Assembly (NCBI RefSeq): GCF_001619615.1
Contig: NZ_LQQP01000067.1
Coordinates: forward strand, 1 to 64,000
Direction of reading: 5' to 3'
Source: Microbacterium sp. T32
GTDB taxonomy: Bacteria > Actinomycetota > Actinomycetes > Actinomycetales > Microbacteriaceae
Length of the DNA stretch: 64,000 nucleotides
In this document: positions 33,405 through 41,884 of the stretch, piece after piece
How positions within the stretch are numbered: the stretch's first letter is position 1
How the letters are laid out: each line of letters starts with the position of its first letter
The notes under the pieces: model-generated
What the model saw: only the letters and a program-made list of their open reading frames with translations
Database searches by the model: none
What the model was told of the DNA's origin: nothing
Position numbers and translations under genes: made by a program

Positions 33405-33422
33405 CGATACAGTCCTGTATCG
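33405..33422. promoter_or_regulatory. 18-bp perfect palindrome upstream of the RND pump
   Basis: CGATACAG-TC-CTGTATCG, 47 bases before the pump's start codon. Size and form are those of a TetR-type operator; no regulator gene is adjacent. Confidence 0.7.
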
Positions 33423-33469
33423 GACGGGTACCCGTGGCATCCGTCGTCGGCCGATCGAAAGGCCCCCGC

Positions 33470-36400
33470 GTGTCGTACCTGGCCGTGCTCAGTCTGCGCA
33501 ACCGCGCGCTCATCGCCCTCGTCACGATCGTCGCCGCCGTGTTCGGCGGACTGGCGCTGACGAACCTCAAGCAGGAGCTCATCCCCTCGATCGAGTTCCC
33601 GCAGCTCGCGGTCGTCACGACCTACCCGGGCGCCTCCCCGGAGGTCGTCGAAGCCGACGTGTCCACCCCGATCGAGGGCGCCATCCGCGGCGTCGAGGGA
33701 CTCGAGTCCACCACCGCGACGAGCACGACGAACTCCTCGATCGTGTCGGCCTCCTTCACGTACGGCACCGATCTGGCCGCCGCGCAGCAGAAGATCCTCG
33801 CGGCGATCGCGCGCATCAAGGACCAGCTCCCCGACTCGGCGGATACGACCGTCGCGTCGGCGAGCATCGACGACTTCCCCGTCATCCAGCTCGCGGTCAC
33901 CGGATACTCGGACGCGCAGAACATCCAGTCGACGCTCGAGACGGTCGTCGTCCCGGCCCTCGAGGACGTGAAGGGGGTCAACGGCGCGCAGGTGGTCGGT
34001 GGCACCGGTCAGCGCGTCACGATCACCCCCGACCCCACGCGCCTCGCCGAGAAGGGCTTCAGTCAGCAGGCGATCACCGACGCCCTCGATGCCAACGGCG
34101 TGCTGTTTCCGGGCGGCTCGCTCACCGAGAACGACCAGACCCTCACTGTCCAGACGGGTGCCAAGCTCACCAGCGTCGACGAGATCTCCGCGCTTCCGCT
34201 CGTCCCGACGGATGCCGCGCAGGCGGCGGCCGGCGCGACGACGATCGCCGACGTCGCCGCCGTGGCCCAGCAGGCCGACCCGGTGACGACTCTCTCGCGG
34301 GTGAACGGTCAGCCGGCGCTCACCATCGCCGTGACGAAGCTCCCCGCGGCCAACACCGTGGACGTCTCGAAGGCCGTCCTCGCGGCGATCCCCGATCTCG
34401 AGTCCTCGCTGAATGGCGCCACCTTCACGGTCGTCTTCGACCAGGCGCCGTTCGTCGAGCAGTCGATCGAGGCGCTCGCGCAGGAAGGCCTCCTCGGCCT
34501 CGCGTTCGCCGTCGTCGTCATCCTGATCTTCTTGATGTCGGTGCGCTCGACGCTCGTCACCGCCATCTCGATCCCGACCAGCGTCCTGGTGACCTTCGTC
34601 GGACTCCAGGCCTTCGGCTACTCGCTGAACGTCCTCACCCTCGGCGCGCTCACGATCGCGATCGGACGCGTCGTCGACGACTCGATCGTCGTCATCGAGA
34701 ACATCAAGCGGCACTATGTCGGCGACGCCGAGAAGATCCCCACGATCGTGCGCGCCGTGCGCGAGGTGGCGGCTGCGATCACGGCATCCACGATCACCTC
34801 TGTGGCGGTCTTCCTGCCGATCGCGTTCGTCGGCGACGTCACCGGCGAGCTGTTCCGCCCGTTCGCCCTCACCGTCACGATCGCGATGACCGCGTCGCTC
34901 CTGGTGTCCTTGACGATCGTGCCCGTGCTCGCGTCGTGGTTCCTCAAGCCGGGGAAGGTCATCCGGGATGCCGAGGGCGCCCCCGTCGACCCCGAGTCGC
35001 CGACCGCGCCGCCCTCGCGTCTGCAGAAGGCGTACGTCCCGATCCTCCGCTGGACGCTGCGGCACTCGTGGGTGACCCTCGGCCTCGCCGTTCTCGTGCT
35101 CGCGGGGACCGTGGCATCCGTTCCGCTGCTCAAGACCGACTTCCTCGGCGACTCGGGCCAGAACACGTTCACCGTGACGCAGAAGATCGGCTCGGCGCCG
35201 AGCCTCGATGCCGAGGACGCCGCCGCGCAGCGGGTCGAGGCCGTCCTGAAGGACGTCCCGGGCGTCGAGACCGTGCAGACGTCGATCGGCTCCAGCGGCT
35301 CGGCGCTGCGCGACGCCTTCTCCGGCGGCGGTTCGGGCATCACGTACTCCATCACGTCCGAGGCCGGAGTAGACCAGGTCGACCTGCGCGCGCGCGTGCG
35401 CGACGCGGTGTCCGGCATCTCCGACGCCGGCGACATCGAGGTCAGTGCCCAGGGCAGCGGCTTCGGTTCGAGCGACATCACCGTCGACGTCACCGCCGCC
35501 GATGGCCAGGGGCTGCAGCAGGCGACCGACGCGGTGGTCGCGGGGCTGCAGGGCCGCGACGGCATCGGGCAGGTCACGAGCAGCCTGTCGGCCTCGCTCC
35601 CGTTCGTCTCGGTGAAGGTGGACCGGGATGCCGCGGCCGAACGCGGACTGTCCGAGCGCACCGTGGGCGCCCTGGTGTCGGGCGCGATGCAGCCGCGCCA
35701 GGCGGGCACCGTCGAGATCGACGGCCGCGGCCTGAGCGTCTACATCGCGTCGCAGGACCCGCCGACCACCGTCGACACGCTCAAGGCGCTGGAGATCCCC
35801 ACCGCCCGTGGCGCGGTCCGCCTCGACGAGATCGCGACCGTGGAGACGAGCCAGACGCCCCCGAGCATCACGACCTCGCGGGGCCTGCGGACCGCCACGG
35901 TGACCGTCACCCCGACGACCGACAACCTCAGCAGCTCCTCCGCGAGCGTGCGCGATGCCCTCGCCGACGTGTCGCTCCCCGACGGCGCGACCGCGAAGCT
36001 CGGCGGCGTCGTGACCAACCAGCAGGACGCGTTCGGTCAGCTCGGTCTCGCGCTGCTCGCGGCGATCCTCATCGTCTACGTCGTGATGGTCGCGACGTTC
36101 AAGTCGCTGCGTCAGCCGCTCGAGCTGCTGGTGTCGGTGCCGTTCGCCGCGACCGGCGCGATCCTCATGCTGCTGATCACCGGCGTCCCGCTCGGGGTGG
36201 CCGGCATGATCGGTGCGCTCATGCTCGTCGGCATCGTCGTCACGAACGCCATCGTCCTGATCGACCTGGTGAATCAGTACCGCGCGCGAGGACTCAGCGT
36301 TCTCGAGGCGACGGTCGTGGGCGGCTCACGGCGACTCCGGCCCATTCTCATGACCGCCCTCGCCGCGATCTTCGCGCTCGTGCCGATGGCGCTGGGGATC

Positions 36401-36634
36401 ACCGGGCATGGGGGATTCATCTCGCAGCCGCTGGCCGTCGTGGTGATCGGCGGACTCGTGTCGTCGACGTTCCTGACGCTGCTCGTCCTACCGACGTTGT
36501 ACAACCTCGTCGAGGGAGCGCGGGAGCGCCGTACCGCTCGGCGCGCGGCGCGGTCGACGCCGGCCGCAGACGAGGTCGAGCCGACGACGGACGAGCACCC
36601 GCTGAGCCGGCGAGAGCTGCGCGAGCGCCACTGA
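33470..36634 (+). CDS. RND-family efflux permease (AcrB/SwrC-like)
   Basis: A 1054-residue RND permease with 12 predicted TM segments and two large extracytoplasmic loops. The proton-relay TM4 is visible near residue 402 (AIGRVVDDSIVVIENIKRH). Gram-positive members such as Bacillus SwrC export surfactin and other amphiphiles without an outer-membrane channel. I place the start at GTG 33470 (SYLAVLSLRNRALIALV), with GAAAGG upstream; the frame opens at 33434. No adaptor (MFP) or regulator gene is adjacent. A TetR-type palindrome lies in the promoter. Confidence 0.9.
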   Translation: MSYLAVLSLRNRALIALVTIVAAVFGGLALTNLKQELIPSIEFPQLAVVTTYPGASPEVVEADVSTPIEGAIRGVEGLESTTATSTTNSSIVSASFTYGTDLAAAQQKILAAIARIKDQLPDSADTTVASASIDDFPVIQLAVTGYSDAQNIQSTLETVVVPALEDVKGVNGAQVVGGTGQRVTITPDPTRLAEKGFSQQAITDALDANGVLFPGGSLTENDQTLTVQTGAKLTSVDEISALPLVPTDAAQAAAGATTIADVAAVAQQADPVTTLSRVNGQPALTIAVTKLPAANTVDVSKAVLAAIPDLESSLNGATFTVVFDQAPFVEQSIEALAQEGLLGLAFAVVVILIFLMSVRSTLVTAISIPTSVLVTFVGLQAFGYSLNVLTLGALTIAIGRVVDDSIVVIENIKRHYVGDAEKIPTIVRAVREVAAAITASTITSVAVFLPIAFVGDVTGELFRPFALTVTIAMTASLLVSLTIVPVLASWFLKPGKVIRDAEGAPVDPESPTAPPSRLQKAYVPILRWTLRHSWVTLGLAVLVLAGTVASVPLLKTDFLGDSGQNTFTVTQKIGSAPSLDAEDAAAQRVEAVLKDVPGVETVQTSIGSSGSALRDAFSGGGSGITYSITSEAGVDQVDLRARVRDAVSGISDAGDIEVSAQGSGFGSSDITVDVTAADGQGLQQATDAVVAGLQGRDGIGQVTSSLSASLPFVSVKVDRDAAAERGLSERTVGALVSGAMQPRQAGTVEIDGRGLSVYIASQDPPTTVDTLKALEIPTARGAVRLDEIATVETSQTPPSITTSRGLRTATVTVTPTTDNLSSSSASVRDALADVSLPDGATAKLGGVVTNQQDAFGQLGLALLAAILIVYVVMVATFKSLRQPLELLVSVPFAATGAILMLLITGVPLGVAGMIGALMLVGIVVTNAIVLIDLVNQYRARGLSVLEATVVGGSRRLRPILMTALAAIFALVPMALGITGHGGFISQPLAVVVIGGLVSSTFLTLLVLPTLYNLVEGARERRTARRAARSTPAADEVEPTTDEHPLSRRELRERH

Positions 36635-37571
36635 CGATCGCGGGACGACGTCGCACCGCGCTCACGCGCGCGCGACGGACCGGGCGTGACCCGAGGGCCG
36701 TGGGGCTGACCGGCGTGCCCGCGAGGGTCGTGCGGGGGTCGGGCGTGCCGGTGAACCATGCGGCCACCGCCGCGATGCCGGTGGCGGGGATGCCGATGAA
36801 CGGCGAGGCGGTGGCGAGGGTGGCGACCACCGGCTCGCGACGCGCGGGGGCGGCCGGCGCGCGACGCGCGGTGGTGAGCGCGGGGACGTCGACCGCCGCG
36901 ACGGGACGCGCGTGGGCCCCGGTCAGGCAGTGCGTGAAGATCCCGGACCACGTGAACATCGCGCTGAAGGCGATGACCTCGAACAGGGCCAGGTTGATCG
37001 TCGAGGTCACGAACAGCCACGCGCCGGCGAAGAGGAACACGAACACCAGCGAGGTGGCGAGCGGGAGACGCTTGGGCAGCCGGTGGAGAAGGAAAGGGGA
37101 GGTCAGCAGGAGCGCCGCGAAACCGAGGACCATCATTCCGGCGACCTTGTCGTGCAGGTCTTTGTTGGTGTTGAGCGGAATGCACCCGACGAGGGCCAGA
37201 TTCACGCCGATCACGGTGAGGAAGAATGCGGCGGCGGTGGGGGCGCCGCGGCGTCCTGCGCGCCGCCCGAGACGCCGCAGATCACGCCGCACGCGCACCG
37301 CGTAGACCACGACGAGCGACCCGCCGACTTTGAGCGTGGTGTTGAAGAATGCCGCCGAGAGGTCGTGGAAGGTGCCGAGCTGGCTGAAGTGGAGCTGCCA
37401 CCACGACGGGTCGCTCGTGGTGAGGATCGAGGCGAGGATGCCGCCGACGAGCACGACGAGGACGAGCCCGGCGAGGTGCATGGTGGGGATCGCGTCGACG
37501 CGCCGGGCGAGACGCCGCGCGACGGTGGGTAGGACGGCGGAGGGGACGGCGGGACGGACCGCAATGCTCAT
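36417..37571 (-). CDS. DUF998-family membrane protein with anomalous C-terminus
   Basis: Residues 1-230 are a DUF998-type integral membrane protein with about six hydrophobic segments (MHLAGLVLVVLVGGILASIL, then HFSQLGTFHDLSAAFFNTTLKVGG, typical of the family). Residues after about 310 are Arg/Ala/Pro-rich and run antisense into the last 218 bases of the RND gene. That tail has the look of an opposite-strand shadow, so the original stop may have been lost by a frameshift near 36640-36900, or the overlap is real. ATG 37571 (MSIAVRP) is preferred over the earlier start at 37643. Confidence 0.65.
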   Translation of the reverse strand: MSIAVRPAVPSAVLPTVARRLARRVDAIPTMHLAGLVLVVLVGGILASILTTSDPSWWQLHFSQLGTFHDLSAAFFNTTLKVGGSLVVVYAVRVRRDLRRLGRRAGRRGAPTAAAFFLTVIGVNLALVGCIPLNTNKDLHDKVAGMMVLGFAALLLTSPFLLHRLPKRLPLATSLVFVFLFAGAWLFVTSTINLALFEVIAFSAMFTWSGIFTHCLTGAHARPVAAVDVPALTTARRAPAAPARREPVVATLATASPFIGIPATGIAAVAAWFTGTPDPRTTLAGTPVSPTALGSRPVRRARVSAVRRRPAIVSGARAALAGSAGARPSSARPRLRPASTAPRAERYGAPALPRRGCTTSVGRAASGTSTTRVRRSPRRPAAAR

Positions 37572-37806
37572 TTCGGGCACTTTCGTCGTGGACGGGTTGG
37601 GTGTCCCCCCACACCGCGAGACCCCCAGCCCCCGTCGGCTCATTCGGGTTTGAGCCGAGGGAACGATGGTCCTCGGTCTCCCCGGCGGCGACGGAATCCG
37701 TCAAGGGAATGGTAACTTTCCGCGCGCCCGCATAGGAAAGGTCTTGTCTGCGAATTCCCCAGATCGTATGCGAAATTCATTGTCCCCCATTTGGGGGACA
37801 AGGTCC
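37572..37806. other. Lower-GC intergenic region
   Basis: No gene seen. It is less GC-rich than its surroundings and contains the 22-bp palindrome listed at 37780, a second GC hairpin (GGTGT/ACACC, about 37590-37610) and candidate -10 sequences for the DUF998 gene. Confidence 0.4.
37780..37801. promoter_or_regulatory. 22-bp palindrome downstream of galM
   Basis: TTGTCCCCCA-TT-TGGGGGACAA, perfect arms of ten with a two-base centre; begins five bases after the galM stop. It could terminate galM transcription or act as an operator for the DUF998 gene. Confidence 0.55.
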
Positions 37807-38712
37807 TCATTCGCGGTAGGAAACACCCCATTCGCGACGCAATTCTCCGCCCGGTTCGAGGGCGATGAGATCCTGCCCCGTCGCAAAGGCGTTCGATGGG
37901 GCGGTCATCGGTTCGATGGCGACGGCGACGGGATTCCCCGGGTAGCGGTCGGTGGTGAAGACCTGCGCCCACGGGAAGCCGGCATCCTGCCAGAGTTCCA
38001 CCCGACGGCCATCGGGCGCCGTGAGCGTGTGACGGGTCCGGCCGTCGGCGTCCCGGTCGAATCCCCGGTAGGCGTTGTCGAGCGCGACGTCGCCCAGTCG
38101 CCGACCTCCGCGGAGGTCGGTCGCGTCATCGACGGGGACCTCGTCGACGGGCAGCTTCCGCTCGTCCAGCACGAGCGTCGACGTGCCGGAGGAGTGGATG
38201 ACGAGGTCTTCCGTGGGCACTCCGCCGATCTGCAGATACGGATGGATGCCGAGCGCCACCGGCGCGGTCGCGGCGCCGACGTTCTCGATGACGTGCTCGA
38301 CGTGCAAGCCGTCGGCGAGCAGGGTGAAGATCACACGGGTGCGCAGGTGAAACGGATAGCCGGTCTGCGGCACGACGTCGGCGGTGAGCACGAGCCGGTC
38401 GTCGATCTGCTCGGCGGCCGAGTAGGACCCGAAACGGAGCAGCCCGTGGCTGGCATTGCCGAACGCGGGTTCGCTGATCGCGAGCTGCCGCTCCGTGCCC
38501 TCGAAGGTGTACTTCCCGTCGCGGATGCGGTTCGGCCACGGAACCAGGACGACCCCGGATGCCGCCGGCGTCGGCACGTCGTCGGCGTAGCGCGGCACGA
38601 GGTCGACGCCGTCGACCGTCAGCGCCCGCAGGGCTGCGCCGACCTGCGCGATCTCCGCCGAGGAGCGGGGGCCCTGGAGGCGGAAGCGGTGGCCGGTGGG
38701 ATCGGCGGTCAT
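37807..38712 (-). CDS. Aldose 1-epimerase (mutarotase) family protein
   Basis: A 301-residue GalM-like protein interconverting alpha and beta sugar anomers. Visible: FGNASHGLLRFGSYS, ALGIHPYLQIGG (active-site His region), and the C-terminal IEPMTAPSNAFATGQDLIALEPG motif carrying the catalytic Glu. It is of the bacterial YihR-type short subfamily. Start at 38712 with GAAAGG upstream. It overlaps the ABM-protein gene by four bases (ATGA), forming a two-gene operon. Confidence 0.9.
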   Translation of the reverse strand: MTADPTGHRFRLQGPRSSAEIAQVGAALRALTVDGVDLVPRYADDVPTPAASGVVLVPWPNRIRDGKYTFEGTERQLAISEPAFGNASHGLLRFGSYSAAEQIDDRLVLTADVVPQTGYPFHLRTRVIFTLLADGLHVEHVIENVGAATAPVALGIHPYLQIGGVPTEDLVIHSSGTSTLVLDERKLPVDEVPVDDATDLRGGRRLGDVALDNAYRGFDRDADGRTRHTLTAPDGRRVELWQDAGFPWAQVFTTDRYPGNPVAVAIEPMTAPSNAFATGQDLIALEPGGELRREWGVSYRE

Positions 38713-39332
38713 GAGGCGGCCTTTCGAGAGCGGGGCGGGCGTTGCAACCAGGGTCGCAGGAGACGCGTCACCCACGGAAGCACGGCGTACGTCATCACCG
38801 GCGTGAGCAGGAGCGTCGTGCCGAGGACGCGCAGCGGCAGCGGCACCTCGGCGAAGCCCGGGAGGAACCCGAGCAGCCAGCTCGCGAGCAGATTCGTGGG
38901 GAAGAAGCCGATCCAGATCGTCACGGCCTGCTTCCACCGGGGCGGCGCGACCGGGACCGGTTGCTGGACCGTCTGGGTCGTGGCATCCGTCGGCTCGAGG
39001 ACCGAACCGAACGGGGCGTCGAACCATCCCTCGATGCCGGTACGCCGCTCGACGCGCTCCTCGCGCGCGAACGGGCGGCCGGAGTCCAGCCACCACCGGC
39101 GTTGCGAGGACGTCTCCCACCCCTCCAGTGTCGCGATGTCGCGGAAGCGGTACAGCATGTACCAGAGGTCGCTGTCTTCGCCCGCGCGCACCCAGCCCGA
39201 GCCGAGAAAGCCCGGGAAAGCGGTCGCGAGGTCGGTGCCGGCCTGCATCCAGGAGGTCGCTTCGGCGGTGCGCGTCGGGTCGATGCGCCGCTCGATCGCC
39301 ACCGTGATGGGGTGGGCGTCGGTGTCTGCCAT
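38709..39332 (-). CDS. Antibiotic-biosynthesis-monooxygenase-like domain with C-terminal TM region
   Basis: A 207-residue protein: an ABM/dimeric alpha-beta-barrel domain at residues 5-100 (ITVAIERRIDPTRTAEATSWMQAGTDLATAFPGFLGSGWV, then LWYMLYRFRDIATLEGWETS) followed by two hydrophobic segments (IWIGFFPTNLLASWLLGFLPGF and LRVLGTTLLLTPVMTYAVLPWV). Membrane-anchored ABM proteins of this form are common in actinobacteria; function is unknown. It starts the operon with galM; the ribosome binding site is weak. Confidence 0.82.
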   Translation of the reverse strand: MADTDAHPITVAIERRIDPTRTAEATSWMQAGTDLATAFPGFLGSGWVRAGEDSDLWYMLYRFRDIATLEGWETSSQRRWWLDSGRPFAREERVERRTGIEGWFDAPFGSVLEPTDATTQTVQQPVPVAPPRWKQAVTIWIGFFPTNLLASWLLGFLPGFAEVPLPLRVLGTTLLLTPVMTYAVLPWVTRLLRPWLQRPPRSRKAAS

Positions 39333-39409
39333 GGTTCCATCTTCGGTCAGCGGCGGGGCGGGCGCTGCGCGCTGGTTCTGTCGGCCTCGTCCCACTTGCG
39401 GGGGAGGCG

Positions 39410-39502
39410 TGTCCCACTTTGTGCGGGAATCGGCGGTCGAATGTGCACGGAGTGGGACATGGATGCCATTCCCAGGGGCGACCTGTAACGTTGACAGGTC
39501 GG
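39410..39502. promoter_or_regulatory. Dyads upstream of the DEAD-box helicase gene
   Basis: TGTCCCACT (39410-39418) pairs with AGTGGGACA (39451-39459); CGACCTGT (39480-39487) pairs with ACAGGTCG (39495-39502) around AACGTTG. The second overlaps a TTGACA -35 (about 39492) whose -10 candidate CATTGT is 18 bases away. Confidence 0.5.
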
Positions 39503-39671
39503 CTCTGGACACCGCATTGTGCGGATGGGTTTGTGAGTCCAAGGGGCCGATGGACGGAACGCGATCGCGTTCTCGACCATCACTAGTGAATGGCCCCCGG
39601 CCGACGGATGTCCGGGTTGCACCGCCGCGCGGTGCCGCTGTTTCGCGCGAACAGAACCCAGAAGGACACCC
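39503..39671 (+). promoter_or_regulatory. Long 5' leader of the DEAD-box helicase mRNA
   Basis: About 140 bases lie between the predicted start of transcription and ATG 39672. A 16-base perfect palindrome (GAACGCGATCGCGTTC, 39557-39572) can form a hairpin. Helicase genes of this kind often have structured, temperature- or autoregulated leaders. Confidence 0.4.
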
Positions 39672-41834
39672 ATGCCCAAGAACAAGAAGCCGGCCGGCGG
39701 CCGCGCCGCGAAGAACTTCGAGCCGCGCTACGGCGCGAAGACCTCGTTCCAGGACCGCAAACGCCGTCCCGGTACCGAGGCGCCCGCCAAGCCCGGCAGC
39801 AAGAGCCCCAACCACCGCGGTTACCGCGCCCCCGAAGCCGACACCGCCCCCGCGAAGCGTCGCTGGACCTCGCAGGAGCGCGCCGGCCGCGACGAGGCTC
39901 GCGGCATCCGCAACCACGCCCGCGGTGACGAGCGCTACGCCCGCACCGAGCGGGATGCCGCGCCCCGCGGTCGCGATGAGCGTCCGGCTCGGTCGTTCGA
40001 CCGCAACGAGCGTCCTGCTCGTTCGTTCGACCGGAGTGACCGTCCGGCTCGGTCGTTCGACCGCGATCAGCGTCCGGCGCGCGATGACCGTCCCGCTCGA
40101 TCGTTCGACCGGAGCGACCGTCCTGCTCGGTCGTTCGATCGGAGCGACCGTCCTGTTCGGTCGTTCGATCGCGATCAGCGTCCGGCGCGCGATGACCGCC
40201 CCGCGCGGTCCTTCGACCGTGCCGACCGTCCGGCTCGTTCGTTCGACCGCAGTGACCGTCCCGCGCGCTCGTTCGACCGGAGTGACCGTCCCGCGCGGTC
40301 CTTCGACCGCGCCGACCGTCCGGCCCGTGACGACCGTCCGGCCCGTTCGTTCGACCGCAGTGACCGTCCCGCGCGCTCGTTCGACCGGAACGAGCGTCCC
40401 GCGCGCTCTTTCGATCGCGCTGAGCGTCCGGCTCGTGACGACCGTCCCGCCCGGTCGTTCGACCGCGCCGAACGTCCGGCCCGGTCGTTCGACGACCGCC
40501 CGCGCCGCGACGACCGTCCCCGCCGCAACGACGGTCCGAACCGCGCCGACTGGAACGCTTCGCCGAAGCGCTCGGCCGAGCACGAGGAGCGCGTCGACGT
40601 CGTCCACGAGCGTCTTCAGGCGGAGGCCGTGGATGCCGCGACCGTCGCCGAGGCCAGCTTCGCCGACCTCGGGCTGGGCGACAACATTGTCCGCGCGCTC
40701 GCCGGTCTCGGCGCGGCGAGCCCCTTCCCGATCCAGGCCGCGACCGTGACCCCGATCCTCGAGGGCCGCGACGTGCTCGCGCGCGGTCGCACCGGCTCGG
40801 GCAAGACCATCGCGTTCGGCGCGCCGCTCGTCGAGAGCATCCTGCGCGCCCAGGCGGGCAAGCGCCGCGAATTCGGGCGTGCCCCGAAGGCGCTCATCCT
40901 CGCGCCGACGCGCGAGCTCGCTCTGCAGATCGACCGCACCGTTCAGGCGATCGCGCGCAGCGTCGGCCTATTCACCACGCAGGTCTACGGCGGTGTGCCG
41001 CAGGCGCGCCAGGTCGGTGCGCTCAAGAAGGGCGTCGACATCGTCATCGGGACGCCCGGCCGCATCGAGGACCTCCTCAACCAGGGCAAGCTCGACCTGT
41101 CCGACGTGAGCATCGCGGTGCTCGACGAGGCCGATCACATGTGCGAGCTCGGCTTCCTCGAGCCGGTGCAGCGCATCCTCCGTGCGACCGCGGACGGCAG
41201 CCAGAAGCTGCTCTTCTCGGCCACGCTCGACCGCGAGGTCGCCGCGCTCGTCGACGAGTTCCTCGTCGAGCCGGCCGTGTACGAGGTCGCCGGCGAGGAC
41301 CAGGACTCGGGCACCATCGACCACCGCGTGCTCGTCATCGACCACCGCGACAAGGCCGAGATCCTCGGTTCGCTCGTCGACCGCGCGGGCAAGACGCTCG
41401 TCTTCGCCCGCACCCGCGCGTACGCCGAGATGCTCGCCGAACAGTTCGACGAGGCCGGCATCGCCGCGGTCGCCCTGCACGGCGACCTGAATCAGCAGAA
41501 GCGCACCCGCAACCTCGAGAAGCTCACCTCGGGCCGCGTGAACGTGCTCGTCGCCACCGACGTCGCCGCCCGCGGCATCCACGTCGACGACATCGACCTC
41601 GTCATCCAGGCCGACGCTCCCGACGAGTACAAGACGTACCTGCACCGCTCCGGCCGCACCGGTCGCGCCGGTCGCCGCGGCACGGTGGTGACGCTCATCA
41701 CGCGTCAGCGCCGCCGCCGCATGACGGAGCTCCTCGACCGCGCCGAGATCGAGGCGCCGTTCGAGGAGACGCAGCTCGGCGACGACGTCATCGAGGAACT
41801 CGCCGGTCGCCAGCTCTCCGACGTCACGTCCTGA
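39672..41834 (+). CDS. DEAD-box RNA helicase with N-terminal tandem-repeat region
   Basis: A 720-residue helicase. Residues 1-100 are basic; residues 102-278 are a tandem repeat of about ten residues (RPARSFDR then [SAN][DE]), 15 RSFD units interrupted four times by RPARDD. The helicase core starts near 330: Q-motif PFPIQ (351), Walker A GRTGSGKT (372-379), APTRELALQ, VLDEADHM (DEAD 485-488), SAT (516-518) and HRSGRTGR (658-665). It unwinds RNA in ribosome assembly, decay or cold adaptation. The disordered repeat is at the N-terminus, opposite to most relatives with C-terminal RGG tails. Confidence 0.93.
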   Translation: MPKNKKPAGGRAAKNFEPRYGAKTSFQDRKRRPGTEAPAKPGSKSPNHRGYRAPEADTAPAKRRWTSQERAGRDEARGIRNHARGDERYARTERDAAPRGRDERPARSFDRNERPARSFDRSDRPARSFDRDQRPARDDRPARSFDRSDRPARSFDRSDRPVRSFDRDQRPARDDRPARSFDRADRPARSFDRSDRPARSFDRSDRPARSFDRADRPARDDRPARSFDRSDRPARSFDRNERPARSFDRAERPARDDRPARSFDRAERPARSFDDRPRRDDRPRRNDGPNRADWNASPKRSAEHEERVDVVHERLQAEAVDAATVAEASFADLGLGDNIVRALAGLGAASPFPIQAATVTPILEGRDVLARGRTGSGKTIAFGAPLVESILRAQAGKRREFGRAPKALILAPTRELALQIDRTVQAIARSVGLFTTQVYGGVPQARQVGALKKGVDIVIGTPGRIEDLLNQGKLDLSDVSIAVLDEADHMCELGFLEPVQRILRATADGSQKLLFSATLDREVAALVDEFLVEPAVYEVAGEDQDSGTIDHRVLVIDHRDKAEILGSLVDRAGKTLVFARTRAYAEMLAEQFDEAGIAAVALHGDLNQQKRTRNLEKLTSGRVNVLVATDVAARGIHVDDIDLVIQADAPDEYKTYLHRSGRTGRAGRRGTVVTLITRQRRRRMTELLDRAEIEAPFEETQLGDDVIEELAGRQLSDVTS
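39975..40505 (+). repeat. Coding tandem repeat in the DEAD-box helicase
   Basis: Encodes helicase residues 102-278: 30-base units for (D/E)RPARSFDR(S/N/A), with RPARDD interruptions giving a longer period of three to four units. Unit number could vary between strains. Confidence 0.85.
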
Positions 41835-41846
41835 GCCCCCGTCGCG

Positions 41847-41875
41847 AGCCCCGTCCGCCGTGTGCGGGCGGGGCT
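41847..41875. terminator. Hairpin between convergent helicase and radical SAM genes
   Basis: AGCCCCG (41847-41853) pairs with CGGGGCT (41869-41875), extended by CCGC/GCGG; followed by TTTC on the plus strand. Serves both genes. Confidence 0.6.
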
Positions 41876-41884
41876 TTCGCGTCC

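Noticed and set aside
39975..40505. CRISPR or intergenic tandem repeat
   Set aside because: The repeat is within the helicase reading frame and keeps codon periodicity.
37666..40749. Long plus-strand frame over galM and the ABM gene
   Set aside because: Shadow of two well-defined minus-strand genes, ending inside the helicase repeat in the wrong frame.
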